From Gottfriedia luciferensis (GTDB lineage Bacteria; Bacillota; Bacilli; Bacillales; Bacillaceae_G): 64,000 nucleotides of DNA. The translations under genes and the position numbers were made by a program. The stretch is taken from contig NZ_MDKC01000008.1 in assembly GCF_001712755.1 (NCBI RefSeq), positions 1 through 64,000 of the forward strand. The letters are read 5' to 3'. The notes beneath the pieces were generated by a model that saw only the letters and a program-made list of their open reading frames with translations, did not search any database and was not told where the DNA came from. Below, piece by piece: positions 34,219 to 42,455 of this stretch (positions within the stretch are counted from its first letter, which is position 1; each line of letters opens with the position of its first letter).

Positions 34219-34490
34219 GTACTTTAACCTCTAATTTCTTAGAGAGTGGACTATACCTTCTCTACAATCATCGGAGTATGCAGCTCCTTTTGTAGGCTCG
34301 CCGTGTTAATTATTCTATCCGACATTAGAAGGAGAATAATTCTGCACAGGTCGTCTGCTAACAACGTGCAAGTCTCTGAACCATTTGATTATGTCACCAT
34401 AACCTCTGGCTGCTGATTGCCCTCGACTATATTTTACGTTAGGGTTTCCAGCAATTGAGCGAGTTTTTTTACGTTGGAGCCGTTTTAGTT
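34219..34490 (-). ncRNA. Group I (IA-type) self-splicing intron within rtcB
   Basis: A 272-base insertion carries the conserved group I core in order: P (CAATTGCTGGAAA, 34457-34445), Q (AATCAGCAGCC, 34418-34408), R (TTCAGAGACT, 34380-34371) and S (AAGGTATAGTCC, 34259-34248). Helices read out as P1 (exon GGGGTT with intron GGCTCC, ending in U-G wobbles), P3 (CTCGC/GCGAG), P4 (GCTG/CAGC), P5 (CCCT/AGGG), P6a capped by GTGA, P7 (GACT/AGTC), hairpins P7.1 and P7.2 between P7 and P3 as in subgroup IA, P8 (CTACAA/TTGTAG) and P9 with a GAAA loop. It has no homing-endonuclease frame. The 3' boundary is set by the protein junction (Val-Asp); the usual terminal G is not obvious there. Confidence 0.9.
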
Positions 34491-34703
34491 AACCCCAACG
34501 AGATTTGGAACGATTTTATCTTGAATCGTCATTGTCGTTCCAATCGTGCATCCCTTACCTGCATGAGTATCTGGCATAATTCTAATTTTAGAACTTTTCA
34601 CGAACTCTTGATTACATAGTTCAATAATTTGCCCAATTGCTCCTTGTTCCACATTATCTGTAAATATTTTAGCTTCATTAAATGAGCCTTTAACTGTAAG
34701 CAT
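34491..34703 (-). CDS. rtcB: RtcB-type RNA ligase, exon 1 (N-terminal part)
   Basis: This 71-codon exon encodes the RtcB N-terminus: MLTVKGSFNEAKIFTDNVEQ, then KIRIMPDTHAGKGCTIGTTM and KIVPNLVGV. Family members continue directly into DIGCGM, which here is found 272 bases further on at the start of exon 2. Read without splicing, translation adds Asn and stops at TAA 34485, giving a truncated, inactive peptide. The start is ATG 34703, 6 bases after AAGGAG; an upstream TTG overlaps that site. A palindromic AAAGCGCTTT at 34760-34769 may be a catabolite-control site. Confidence 0.9.
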
Positions 34704-34813
34704 TGTCTTCTCCTTCAAGTTAGTTTTATTTTAAGGCATGACTTTATTAAACTATTTCAAAGCGCTTTATAATAGTTCTTTTTTGACGATTTACTCTAAA
34801 GATTTCATCTATT

Positions 34814-35266
34814 TTATTGATTTTCTAAATTTAATGAATACGAAAGAAATTCTTTATCAACTTGATAGCCATTTTTTTCATACAATGCTTGTGCCGATTT
34901 ATTATCAATAGCAGTTTGTAAATCCAATGCTTTTGCTTTCGATACGATTGCAAATTTCTTTGCTGCATCTAACAACAATTGAGCTACTCCTTTTTTCCTT
35001 GCCGTTTCAGTTACATATAAGTCATTTAATATCCATAGCTTTTTCATTGATACAGAAGAAAATGAAGGATATAACTGAGTAAATCCCATAGATTGATCTT
35101 CTTCCTTCACAAGAAAAATAACAGAATCTTGTGTTTTGATTCGTTCCGTTATAAAATCAATCGCTCCGTTTAAATTACTTTCTTGTTTATAAAACATTCT
35201 GTACTGATCAAATAAATTTGCTACATCTGTAATATGTTCTGATTTTGCACGAACTACTTCCATCAT
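34814..35266 (-). CDS. GNAT N-acetyltransferase
   Basis: A 150-residue GNAT enzyme with an N-terminal VVRAKSEHITDVANLFDQYR, the strand SVIFLVKEEDQSMGFTQLYP, ILNDLYVTETARKKGVAQLL as the acetyl-CoA loop (R-K-K-G-V-A) and LQTAIDNKSAQALYEKNGYQ as motif B. The W-I-L-N-D-L-Y-V segment recalls small diamine or histone-like acetyltransferases, but the acceptor is unknown. GAGGTGAC lies directly before two adjacent ATG codons, so the start could be one codon later. Confidence 0.87.
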   Translation of the reverse strand: MMEVVRAKSEHITDVANLFDQYRMFYKQESNLNGAIDFITERIKTQDSVIFLVKEEDQSMGFTQLYPSFSSVSMKKLWILNDLYVTETARKKGVAQLLLDAAKKFAIVSKAKALDLQTAIDNKSAQALYEKNGYQVDKEFLSYSLNLENQ

Positions 35267-35528
35267 GTCACCTCTTCTAACTAATAATTAATCTATTAGT
35301 TAGTTCGGTATATTTCATTAATTTCCTCTAATCGCTACACAGGGTACAAAACGTACGAAAAATAGTAATTTTTAATTGTAAAGTTAATAATATAAAAATG
35401 ATCTAATAAATTTCCAAAATTTAGGTTTTCATATGAATTAACTTATAATAAGATTGAAGATGAAAAACTAATTTAATTTTTTCTATTATGTGAAGAAATT
35501 AACATGCTTACACTTGGGGTGACAATAA

Positions 35529-36080
35529 ATGGATAAAAAAGCGCTCATTATTATTGATTATACGAATGACTTTGTAGCAGATGCTGGTTCATTAACTTGT
35601 GGTAAACCGGCACAGGAAATAGAACAAAGTATTCTTCAATTAACAAAAAATTTCATTAAAAATCAAGATTACGTTGTATTTGCAGTAGACGTCCATGATG
35701 AGAATGATCCGTTTCATCCCGAAACAAAATTATTTCCACCTCATAATATTAGACATACTAAAGGAAGAGATTTATATGGTGGATTAATGGATTTATACAA
35801 TTCATCGAAAGGCAATTCAACTATTCAATGGATCGATAAAACTCGTTACTCTGCTTTTGCAGGAACAGAACTTGAGATAAAACTAAATGAAAGAGGCATT
35901 AATGAACTTCATTTAATAGGAGTTTGCACTGATATTTGTGTATTACATACAGCGGTCGATGCTTATAATAAGGGTTATAAAATAGTCGTTCACGAGCAGG
36001 CTGTTGCAAGCTTTAATGCAGCTGGACATGAATGGGCATTAAGTCATTTCAAAAATACTTTAGGGGCGGAAATAAGATGA
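35529..36080 (+). CDS. pncA: Nicotinamidase
   Basis: A 183-residue isochorismatase-fold enzyme converting nicotinamide to nicotinate. The catalytic triad is Asp10 (IIDYTNDF), a central Lys (WIDKTRYSAF) and Cys in GVCTDICVLHTA. A metal-binding Asp/His pair lies in FAVDVHDENDPFHPE. The cis-peptide region VCTDICV is canonical. GGGGTGAC precedes the ATG. Its TGA overlaps the ATG of pncB (ATGA), so translation is coupled. It opens a four-gene NAD salvage operon. Confidence 0.94.
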   Translation: MDKKALIIIDYTNDFVADAGSLTCGKPAQEIEQSILQLTKNFIKNQDYVVFAVDVHDENDPFHPETKLFPPHNIRHTKGRDLYGGLMDLYNSSKGNSTIQWIDKTRYSAFAGTELEIKLNERGINELHLIGVCTDICVLHTAVDAYNKGYKIVVHEQAVASFNAAGHEWALSHFKNTLGAEIR

Positions 36081-37546
36081 ATTACAACTTTCAAGATGAT
36101 AGCCTTGCACTTCATACAGACCTATATCAAATTAATATGGCGGAAACTTATTGGGGTGACAATATTCACAATAAAAACGCTATTTTTGAACTTTATTTTC
36201 GTAAACTCCCATTTGGAAATGGATATGCAATCTTTGCGGGTTTAGAAAAAATAATCAGTTATCTACAGAACTTTAAATTTAGTAGTTCAGATCTTGACTA
36301 TTTAAAAGAAGAACTCGGATATAAAGATGAATTCATTCAATTTCTGTCTAATGTAAAATTCACAGGTTCAGTTAGAGCAATTCAAGAAGGTGAATTAGTA
36401 TTTGGCAATGAGCCAATCTTAAGAATTGAGGCACCGCTATTAGAGGCACAATTAATTGAAACTGCGTTATTAAACATTGTCAATTACCAAACATTAATTG
36501 CTACTAAAGCTTCACGAATTAAACATATCGTTGGTAATGATACGTTAATGGAATTTGGAACAAGACGAGCCCAAGAATTTGATGCTGCCATTTGGGGAGC
36601 AAGAGCCGCTTATATTGGTGGATTCCATGCAACTAGTAACGTTCGTGCTGGTAAATTATTTAATATTCCTGTTTCAGGTACACACGCTCATGCGCTCGTG
36701 CAAGCATATCGAGATGAATACATAGCTTTCAAAAAATATGCAGATCGTCATTACAATTGTACATTCCTAGTTGATACATACGATACACTAAAAAGTGGAG
36801 TGCCTAATGCGATTAAAGTCGCAAAAGAACTAGGTGATAAAATTAACTTTGCAGCTATCCGACTAGATAGTGGAGACTTAGCCTATTTATCGAAAGAAGC
36901 TAGAAAAATGCTCGATCAAGCTGGTTTCGTAAATACTAAAATTGTTGCTTCGAATGATTTAGATGAATATACAATTTTAAATTTAAAATCACAAGGAGCA
37001 AAAATTGATTCTTGGGGAATCGGAACAAAGCTTATTACAGCATATGATCAACCGGCTCTAGGAGCTGTTTATAAGTTAGTAAGTATTGAAGATGAAAATG
37101 GTAAAATGATTGATACAATAAAAATTTCTCAAAACCCTGAAAAAGTAACAACTCCTGGACTTAAGAAATTGTATCGAATTATTAATACTGTTAACCATCA
37201 CGCTGAGGCTGATTATATTGCCCTAGAAGATGAAGATCCAGGGTCTGAGGAAAAAATAAAGTTATTCCATCCGATCCATCCATATATCAGCAAGTTTGTA
37301 ACTAATTTTGAAGCTAAAGAACTTCATCATCAAATCTTTACTAAAGGTGAATTAGTCTACAAAGTGCCAGCCATTAAAAACATTCAGGATTTTGCTGAAA
37401 ACAACTTAAGTCTACTTTGGGAAGAATACAAGCGTGCATTAAACCCTGAAGAATATCCTGTAGACTTAAGTCAAAAATGTTGGGATAACAAAATGGAAAA
37501 AATAGCAGAAGCTAGAAAGAAAACAGAGGAAATGAAAAATGGCTAA
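36077..37546 (+). CDS. pncB: Nicotinate phosphoribosyltransferase
   Basis: A 489-residue NAPRTase producing nicotinate mononucleotide from nicotinate and PRPP. It begins FQDDSLALHTDLYQINMAET; catalytic and ligand motifs are EFGTRRAQEFDAA (with the phosphorylatable-His region in VSGTHAHALVQAY), IRLDSGDLAYLS and DSWGIGTKLITAYDQPALGAVYKL. The start is ATG 36077 inside the ATGA overlap with pncA; the longer frame runs back into pncA. Its end overlaps the start of nadD by 8 bases. Confidence 0.95.
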   Translation: MNYNFQDDSLALHTDLYQINMAETYWGDNIHNKNAIFELYFRKLPFGNGYAIFAGLEKIISYLQNFKFSSSDLDYLKEELGYKDEFIQFLSNVKFTGSVRAIQEGELVFGNEPILRIEAPLLEAQLIETALLNIVNYQTLIATKASRIKHIVGNDTLMEFGTRRAQEFDAAIWGARAAYIGGFHATSNVRAGKLFNIPVSGTHAHALVQAYRDEYIAFKKYADRHYNCTFLVDTYDTLKSGVPNAIKVAKELGDKINFAAIRLDSGDLAYLSKEARKMLDQAGFVNTKIVASNDLDEYTILNLKSQGAKIDSWGIGTKLITAYDQPALGAVYKLVSIEDENGKMIDTIKISQNPEKVTTPGLKKLYRIINTVNHHAEADYIALEDEDPGSEEKIKLFHPIHPYISKFVTNFEAKELHHQIFTKGELVYKVPAIKNIQDFAENNLSLLWEEYKRALNPEEYPVDLSQKCWDNKMEKIAEARKKTEEMKNG

Positions 37547-38168
37547 AATTGGGATTTATGGCAGTTCGTTTGATCCGATTACAAACGTTCATTTATGGAC
37601 TGCAAGTACGATTGCTCATCGTTGTCAATTAGACAAAGTTATCTTTTTACCCTGCTCTTCAAAAAGAAGAGATAAACAATTACATAATACTGATGAACAT
37701 CGTTGGAATATGTTAAAATTAGCGATTCAAAACAACTCAAAGTTTATTGCAGACGATTATGAAATGAGTAAAGAGGCTTGGGAAGTATTCACTTACTATA
37801 CAATGAACCATTTTAAAGCTAAATATAATGAAGATGAAGTTTATTTCATAATGGGAGCTGATCTCCTAGAAGATATAGCAGAAGGAAAATGGAAATACGG
37901 AGATCAATTAGTTTCCGAAAATAAATTCATTGTAATGGCCCGTGATGGAATTGATATGCTAAAGACCATCTCTCGTTCTCCCTTATTAAGAAACAATGAT
38001 AACGGTTCAAGATTTCATCTAATTGATAAAGGATTAGCGATGGAAATTAGTTCAACATATATTCGAGAAGAGTTTGCTAAAGGCGGCGAGCCAAGATATT
38101 TATTACCTGAGGATTGCTATGCTTATATAAAAAAATACAATCTGTATCAAAAGGAGAATGAAGATTGA
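37539..38168 (+). CDS. nadD: Nicotinate-nucleotide adenylyltransferase-like protein
   Basis: A 209-residue nucleotidylyltransferase making deamido-NAD from nicotinate mononucleotide and ATP. The first motif is [20 protein letters not shown], a variant of GGTFDPxHxGH with Ser for Thr and Asn-Val before His. The C-terminal motif is [12 protein letters not shown] (ISSTxIR). It is slightly longer than the usual 190 residues and may be a divergent second NadD. It overlaps pncB by 8 bases and nadE by 4. Confidence 0.9.
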   Translation: MAKIGIYGSSFDPITNVHLWTASTIAHRCQLDKVIFLPCSSKRRDKQLHNTDEHRWNMLKLAIQNNSKFIADDYEMSKEAWEVFTYYTMNHFKAKYNEDEVYFIMGADLLEDIAEGKWKYGDQLVSENKFIVMARDGIDMLKTISRSPLLRNNDNGSRFHLIDKGLAMEISSTYIREEFAKGGEPRYLLPEDCYAYIKKYNLYQKENED

Positions 38169-38986
38169 ACAGTTTACAAAAAGAAATTGTCGAAGAAATG
38201 AAAGTAAAGCCAGTTATCGATCCTAAAGAGGAAGTAAGAATAAGTGTTGATTTCCTAAAAAGCTATCTTAAAAAACATCCTTTTTTAAATGGTTTTGTAT
38301 TAGGTATTTCAGGTGGTCAAGATTCAACTTTAACAGGAAAACTTGCACAAATAGCAATAGATGAATTAAATAGTGAGCAATCAGAAAAAAATTATCAATT
38401 TATCGCAATTCGATTACCATATGGCGTTCAAATGGACGAAGAAGATTGCCAGGAAGCGTTAAAGTTTATTCAACCAACTAAGACATACACAGTGAATATT
38501 AAAGCTGCTGTAGATGCTAGTGTAAAAACTTTAAAAGATATTGGCGTTGCCCTTACTGATTTTGCAAAAGGGAATGAAAAAGCACGTGAAAGAATGAAAG
38601 CTCAATATAGCATTGCTGCTATGAATGGGTGTGTTGTCCTAGGCACTGACCATTCCGCTGAGGCGATTACTGGTTTTTATACTAAATATGGCGATGGTGG
38701 TTCGGACCTTTGTCCGATATTCCGTCTAAATAAGCGTCAAGGAAAGATGCTACTAAAAGAATTAAATTGCCCACCAAAGCTATATGAAAAAGTTCCAACA
38801 GCTGACCTTGAAGAAGATCGCCCACAATTAGCAGATGAAGTCGCTCTTGGAGTTACATATGATGACATCGATGATTACTTAGAAGGTAAAGAAATTAATA
38901 GTGACTCTCAAGCAAAAATCGAATCATGGTTTAATAAATCTAGACATAAGAGACAAATGCCATACACTGTTTTTGATAAATTTTAA
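38165..38986 (+). CDS. nadE: Ammonia-dependent NAD synthetase
   Basis: A 273-residue NadE that amidates deamido-NAD with ATP and ammonia. The PP-loop is [15 protein letters not shown], followed by [17 protein letters not shown]. Further motifs are [20 protein letters not shown] with the ligand-binding [10 protein letters not shown], and the C-terminal [12 protein letters not shown]. There is no glutaminase domain. The start is TTG overlapping the TGA of nadD, with AAGGAG upstream. It is the last gene of the pncA-pncB-nadD-nadE operon. Confidence 0.95.
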   Translation: MNSLQKEIVEEMKVKPVIDPKEEVRISVDFLKSYLKKHPFLNGFVLGISGGQDSTLTGKLAQIAIDELNSEQSEKNYQFIAIRLPYGVQMDEEDCQEALKFIQPTKTYTVNIKAAVDASVKTLKDIGVALTDFAKGNEKARERMKAQYSIAAMNGCVVLGTDHSAEAITGFYTKYGDGGSDLCPIFRLNKRQGKMLLKELNCPPKLYEKVPTADLEEDRPQLADEVALGVTYDDIDDYLEGKEINSDSQAKIESWFNKSRHKRQMPYTVFDKF

Positions 38987-38992
38987 TTCATT

Positions 38993-39016
38993 AAAGCTAC
39001 CTATTTAGGTAGCTTT
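38993..39016 (+). terminator. Terminator of the NAD salvage operon
   Basis: AAAGCTACCTA and TAGGTAGCTTTTT form the stem and T-run eight bases after the nadE stop. Confidence 0.9.
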
Positions 39017-39101
39017 TTCACTTTTGTGCTCAATAAATGGATATGAAAGTTAAAATTGGACAACGTAATAATACAGTCATTAAGAAAGGAATGTTCATAT
39101 T

Positions 39102-39242
39102 ATGTGGATTTTATTTTTTATTCTTTTGATCTTATGGGTATTAGGTTATTTTACTTTCCATATCGCAGGCGGACTAATTCATATTCTATTAATTATCGCA
39201 ATTATAGTCTTTATCGTTAACTTATTTAGACGTAAAAAGTAG
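39102..39242 (+). CDS. Small lmo0937-family membrane protein
   Basis: A 46-residue protein beginning MWILFFILLILWVLGYFTFH and ending VNLFRRKK. It has two hydrophobic helices joined by the conserved IAGGLIHILL motif, which matches the lmo0937 family of small Firmicute and proteobacterial membrane proteins, many of them stress-induced. GAAAGGA lies upstream of the ATG and a terminator follows within 30 bases. The function is unknown. Confidence 0.85.
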   Translation: MWILFFILLILWVLGYFTFHIAGGLIHILLIIAIIVFIVNLFRRKK

Positions 39243-39271
39243 CAAATCTTTAGGACTTTTTCTACAAACTA

Positions 39272-39300
39272 AAGAGCTTGATTTTTCAAGCTCTTTTTCT
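39272..39300 (+). terminator. Intrinsic terminator
   Basis: AAGAGCTTG and CAAGCTCTT form a stem followed by TTTTTCT, ending the small membrane protein transcript. Confidence 0.88.
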
Positions 39301-39401
39301 TATGCCATTTCGATTCCTAATCCTGTTTTTTACCCTCTTCTATATTCCTCTATTTTTGAATAAACTTCTATGAATGTCATAAATAAAAGAGGAGCGATAT
39401 T

Positions 39402-40913
39402 ATGCCTGTTAGTATGGAGCCTCCTATATCAATGGAACAAATGCTTCAAACAATTCGTACAGGACTTCCAAAAACACTTGAACCTAAAAATATAATAATT
39501 GTTGGTGCTGGTATATCTGGTTTGGTAGCTGCTTCACTATTAAAAGGAGCAGGACATGAAGTCACAATTCTAGAAGGAAATAATCGAATTGGTGGTCGTA
39601 TTTTTACTAATCGTAATTTTTATGCAGGACAGTATATGGAAAATGGTGCTATGAGATTACCTTCCATTCATTTACTTGTTTTAGAATATATTAAGAAATT
39701 TAACCTTCCTGTAGAAGAATTCATTAATAGCACTCCAAACGATATTATATTCGTAAACAATGTAAGGACCATTCAAAAACTTTATGAAGAAAATCCAGAC
39801 ATTCTAAACTTCCCTACTTCACCACCTGAAAGAGGTAAAACAGCAGAATATTTAGCTCAATACGCCATGCAACCTGTAACTGACTTCATTAAAAAGAATC
39901 CAAAAAAGAATTGGGAAATCGTTATTAAATTACTTGATCGGTATTCGATGGAATATTATTTGAAATATAATCCTTATGGCAGAACATTATCAGTTGGAGC
40001 TATTGATATGATTAAGGTTATGCTTGGGATGGAAGGCTTTCCTGAGCTATCATTCACTGCCTTACTTCGAGAAGTAATGATTCTATTTACTCCTGGACTA
40101 AAGTTTTATGAAATAAAAGGTGGAAACGATCACTTACCGTATTCATTCCTACCTGAATTACAAGAAAATATTATTTACCATCAAAAAATGAAAAAAATTG
40201 AACAACACGACTCCTCTTCTGTAACTATTCATACAGAGGATACACAAACCTCTCAGGCATATACGGTAACCGGAGACTTAGCCATCATTACCATACCTTT
40301 TTCATTACTAAACTTCGTTGAAATCATTCCACGCGATTTATTTTCTTATAACAAATATAAAGCAATTCGACAATTACATTATGTTCCTTCGACTAAAATT
40401 GGTCTACAATTTAAAACTAGATTTTGGGAAAAAGCGGGTTTTATTGGGGGAAAAATGATTTCTGATCTACCTGTTCGTTATTCCTATTTCCCAAGTCAAT
40501 CAGTTGGTTCAGAAGGTCCAGGTGTCATATTAGCAAGCTATACATGGGAAGATAACGCTTCAATTTGGGATAGCTTAACTGAAAAAGAACAAATAGAGAA
40601 TGCGCTAGAAGATTTATCTAAGATTTACGGTAAAGAAATATATAACGAGTTTATTACCGGTAATACATTTAGTTGGTCAGAAAATCCTTTCTCAGGTGGA
40701 GCTTTTGCTATTTACAAACCTGACCAGCAAACAGAGATTGCCCCATATATATCAACTCCAGAAGGACTGATCCATTTTGCTGGTGATCACACTTCTACAG
40801 CCCCAGGTTGGATTCAAGGTGCAATCGAATCTGGAATAAGGGTGGCTTATGAAGTTAACGATTTACCTAAAACAACGGCTAATGAGAATTTTGAAACACA
40901 TGGTCAAGGTTAA
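39402..40913 (+). CDS. Flavin amine oxidase, L-amino-acid-oxidase-like
   Basis: A 503-residue FAD-dependent amine oxidase. The N-terminal FAD motif is IIIVGAGISGLVAASLLKGA with ILEGNNRIGGRIFT, the second FAD-binding segment is MENGAMRLPSIH (G-A-M-R-L-P, as in L-amino-acid oxidases), and the C-terminal FAGDHTSTAPGWIQGAIESG closes the cofactor site. It should oxidatively deaminate an amino acid or amine, giving the keto acid or aldehyde, ammonia and hydrogen peroxide. There is no signal peptide. AGAGGAG is 8 bases ahead of the ATG. Confidence 0.9.
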   Translation: MPVSMEPPISMEQMLQTIRTGLPKTLEPKNIIIVGAGISGLVAASLLKGAGHEVTILEGNNRIGGRIFTNRNFYAGQYMENGAMRLPSIHLLVLEYIKKFNLPVEEFINSTPNDIIFVNNVRTIQKLYEENPDILNFPTSPPERGKTAEYLAQYAMQPVTDFIKKNPKKNWEIVIKLLDRYSMEYYLKYNPYGRTLSVGAIDMIKVMLGMEGFPELSFTALLREVMILFTPGLKFYEIKGGNDHLPYSFLPELQENIIYHQKMKKIEQHDSSSVTIHTEDTQTSQAYTVTGDLAIITIPFSLLNFVEIIPRDLFSYNKYKAIRQLHYVPSTKIGLQFKTRFWEKAGFIGGKMISDLPVRYSYFPSQSVGSEGPGVILASYTWEDNASIWDSLTEKEQIENALEDLSKIYGKEIYNEFITGNTFSWSENPFSGGAFAIYKPDQQTEIAPYISTPEGLIHFAGDHTSTAPGWIQGAIESGIRVAYEVNDLPKTTANENFETHGQG

Positions 40914-41013
40914 GCAATAGAGTTTTTTAAGTTATAACCTTAACAGCAATAGTTCACAAAATGCTTTGATTCAATTAATTAAACCCCTATGCCACGGAAT
41001 TCAAGAAAAACAT

Positions 41014-41044
41014 AAAACCCACAAGTACATAACCTTGTGGGTTT
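41014..41044. terminator. Bidirectional terminator
   Basis: AAACCCACAAG and CTTGTGGGTTT form an 11 bp stem between the amine oxidase gene and the convergent hypothetical gene. Confidence 0.8.
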
Positions 41045-41055
41045 CCATCATGATT

Positions 41056-41469
41056 TTATCCAATTTTCAAATAACCTACAGAAGGAACAAAAGAGTATCC
41101 TTGATTAATAACCATATCTGTTATTTCTGTCGTTTCACTATCTTTGACTTGATGAAACAATTTATATTTTATTGATTTTACTTTCTTTCCTCTTAATACA
41201 TTATTTAAATAAATTAACTCAATGTCTAAAAAAGGTATTCTGTACTTTAAATTATTCGTGATTCTATTTGTGATTAGTTCATTAAACTCAATATCGGCAT
41301 TATTAACTGAATTTTTTTTCATATCATCTACTAATTTATTCTGTTTATCAGTAAACTCACTAATAATATATTCGATTTCCACTTTTGATAGGGAACGAGT
41401 TTCTTTTAATGGCAATGTAACTTGATTTGTTTTTTCTTTACTAAATAGTCGTTTAAAAAATTTAATCAT
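41056..41469 (-). CDS. Hypothetical protein
   Basis: A 137-residue protein with a basic N-terminus (MIKFFKRLFSKEKTNQ) resembling a short amphipathic membrane-surface helix, a helical middle (LSKVEIEYIISEFTDKQNKL), and a beta-rich end with VLRGKKVKSIKYKLF. No family recognised. A ribosome site (GAGGACGGGACT) lies upstream of the ATG. It shares a terminator with the amine oxidase gene. Confidence 0.68.
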   Translation of the reverse strand: MIKFFKRLFSKEKTNQVTLPLKETRSLSKVEIEYIISEFTDKQNKLVDDMKKNSVNNADIEFNELITNRITNNLKYRIPFLDIELIYLNNVLRGKKVKSIKYKLFHQVKDSETTEITDMVINQGYSFVPSVGYLKIG

Positions 41470-41670
41470 AGTCCCGTCCTCTTCAATTTTTCTTATTTAT
41501 ATTTTGTCATGATTAAACAAGATTGTAAAAATAATTTTTTAGGCACTAATACTATTCTATTATTAAACCGAAATTCCTTTGTAGAATTGCCTCTCTTTTA
41601 AAATTTTTAGACCATAAATTTAATAATTCCAAGAGTCAGGGATTGAATTCGAAAATAAAAGACTGAATCA

Positions 41671-41700
41671 GATAAAAAACACCTAGAAATAGGTGTTTTT
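41671..41700 (-). terminator. Terminator of the nuclease gene
   Basis: AACACCTA and TAGGTGTT form the stem with TTTTTTATC following on the minus strand. Confidence 0.85.
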
Positions 41701-42340
41701 ACTCTGTTTCACATGCGTAATTATCATGATCATGATCCATTTGTGCTTGGTAGGCTTTATTCCCTTTTGGTACTCCGTTTGGATAGACTTTTCTTAAGTC
41801 CGTGCAATTTTTAAAATACGGTTTATTATTGTTTGACGAATTATTCGTTTTTGTATGATTGGTTCTATTTTTGCTCCATAAACCAACACCTTGCTGCTGG
41901 GCAGTTGCTTGTAAGCTTCTTAGCTCTGATTCATAAGAATAATTACCATAATCATAAAATTTTTCTACATAACCTTTTTTTATGATTTCTTTTTGAATTA
42001 GTCTGCCATCAATCCATACCCATGCAAGTGTTCGATTATATTTATCCTTTTTGGGACCATCATATTCAAGCTGAATTGTTTTTGCATTTTTTAATAGATT
42101 ACATGTATATGCTGAAGCTTCTTTTCCATATGGCTCAATCGTTTTTGTACTTTCTGGCGTATCAATATATAAGAATCTTGTTGTACCAACTTCAGTAAAT
42201 TTGGCAGTATCACCATCAATACATTTTATAAGCTCGACTGTAAATTTTGAATCAGTTTTCGTATTAACTGATGCTGTTGACTGTGAACATCCACTAAGTC
42301 CAAGAATAGCCATTACAGTTAATAAAATAAGTCTTTTCAT
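41699..42340 (-). CDS. Thermonuclease-family lipoprotein with excalibur domain
   Basis: A 213-residue exported nuclease. The signal peptide ends in lipobox LSGC. The staphylococcal-nuclease domain has VELIKCIDGDTAKF (Ca-binding Asp), TRFLYIDTPEST with the catalytic Arg, EPYGKEAS with the Glu, and DKYNRTLAWVWI with the second Arg. The C-terminal 35 residues are an excalibur motif, FKNCTDLRKVYPNGVPKG then DHDHDNYACE, a Ca-binding loop common in surface nucleases such as YokF. GGGGGAG precedes the ATG; an 18-codon extension lacks support. Confidence 0.92.
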   Translation of the reverse strand: MKRLILLTVMAILGLSGCSQSTASVNTKTDSKFTVELIKCIDGDTAKFTEVGTTRFLYIDTPESTKTIEPYGKEASAYTCNLLKNAKTIQLEYDGPKKDKYNRTLAWVWIDGRLIQKEIIKKGYVEKFYDYGNYSYESELRSLQATAQQQGVGLWSKNRTNHTKTNNSSNNNKPYFKNCTDLRKVYPNGVPKGNKAYQAQMDHDHDNYACETE

Positions 42341-42455
42341 GTTGCTCCCCCAATTATACCTGTTACTACACATTATTTTAACAATAAAAACCAATTATGT
42401 ATCGAAATATAGGGGGATATTTCAATCTTAATAGACTTTGCTTTGTATTACTTAT

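Noticed and set aside
33244-34718. Reading the two RtcB frames as separate genes or as a frameshifted pseudogene
   Set aside because: The 272 bp between them carries a full group I core, and removing it restores the conserved VDIGCGM junction in frame, so an intron explains the split better.
34760-34770. AAAGCGCTTT palindrome as a cre site for rtcB
   Set aside because: The core palindrome is present but two outer positions differ from the CcpA consensus, so it is only mentioned and not listed as a regulatory feature.
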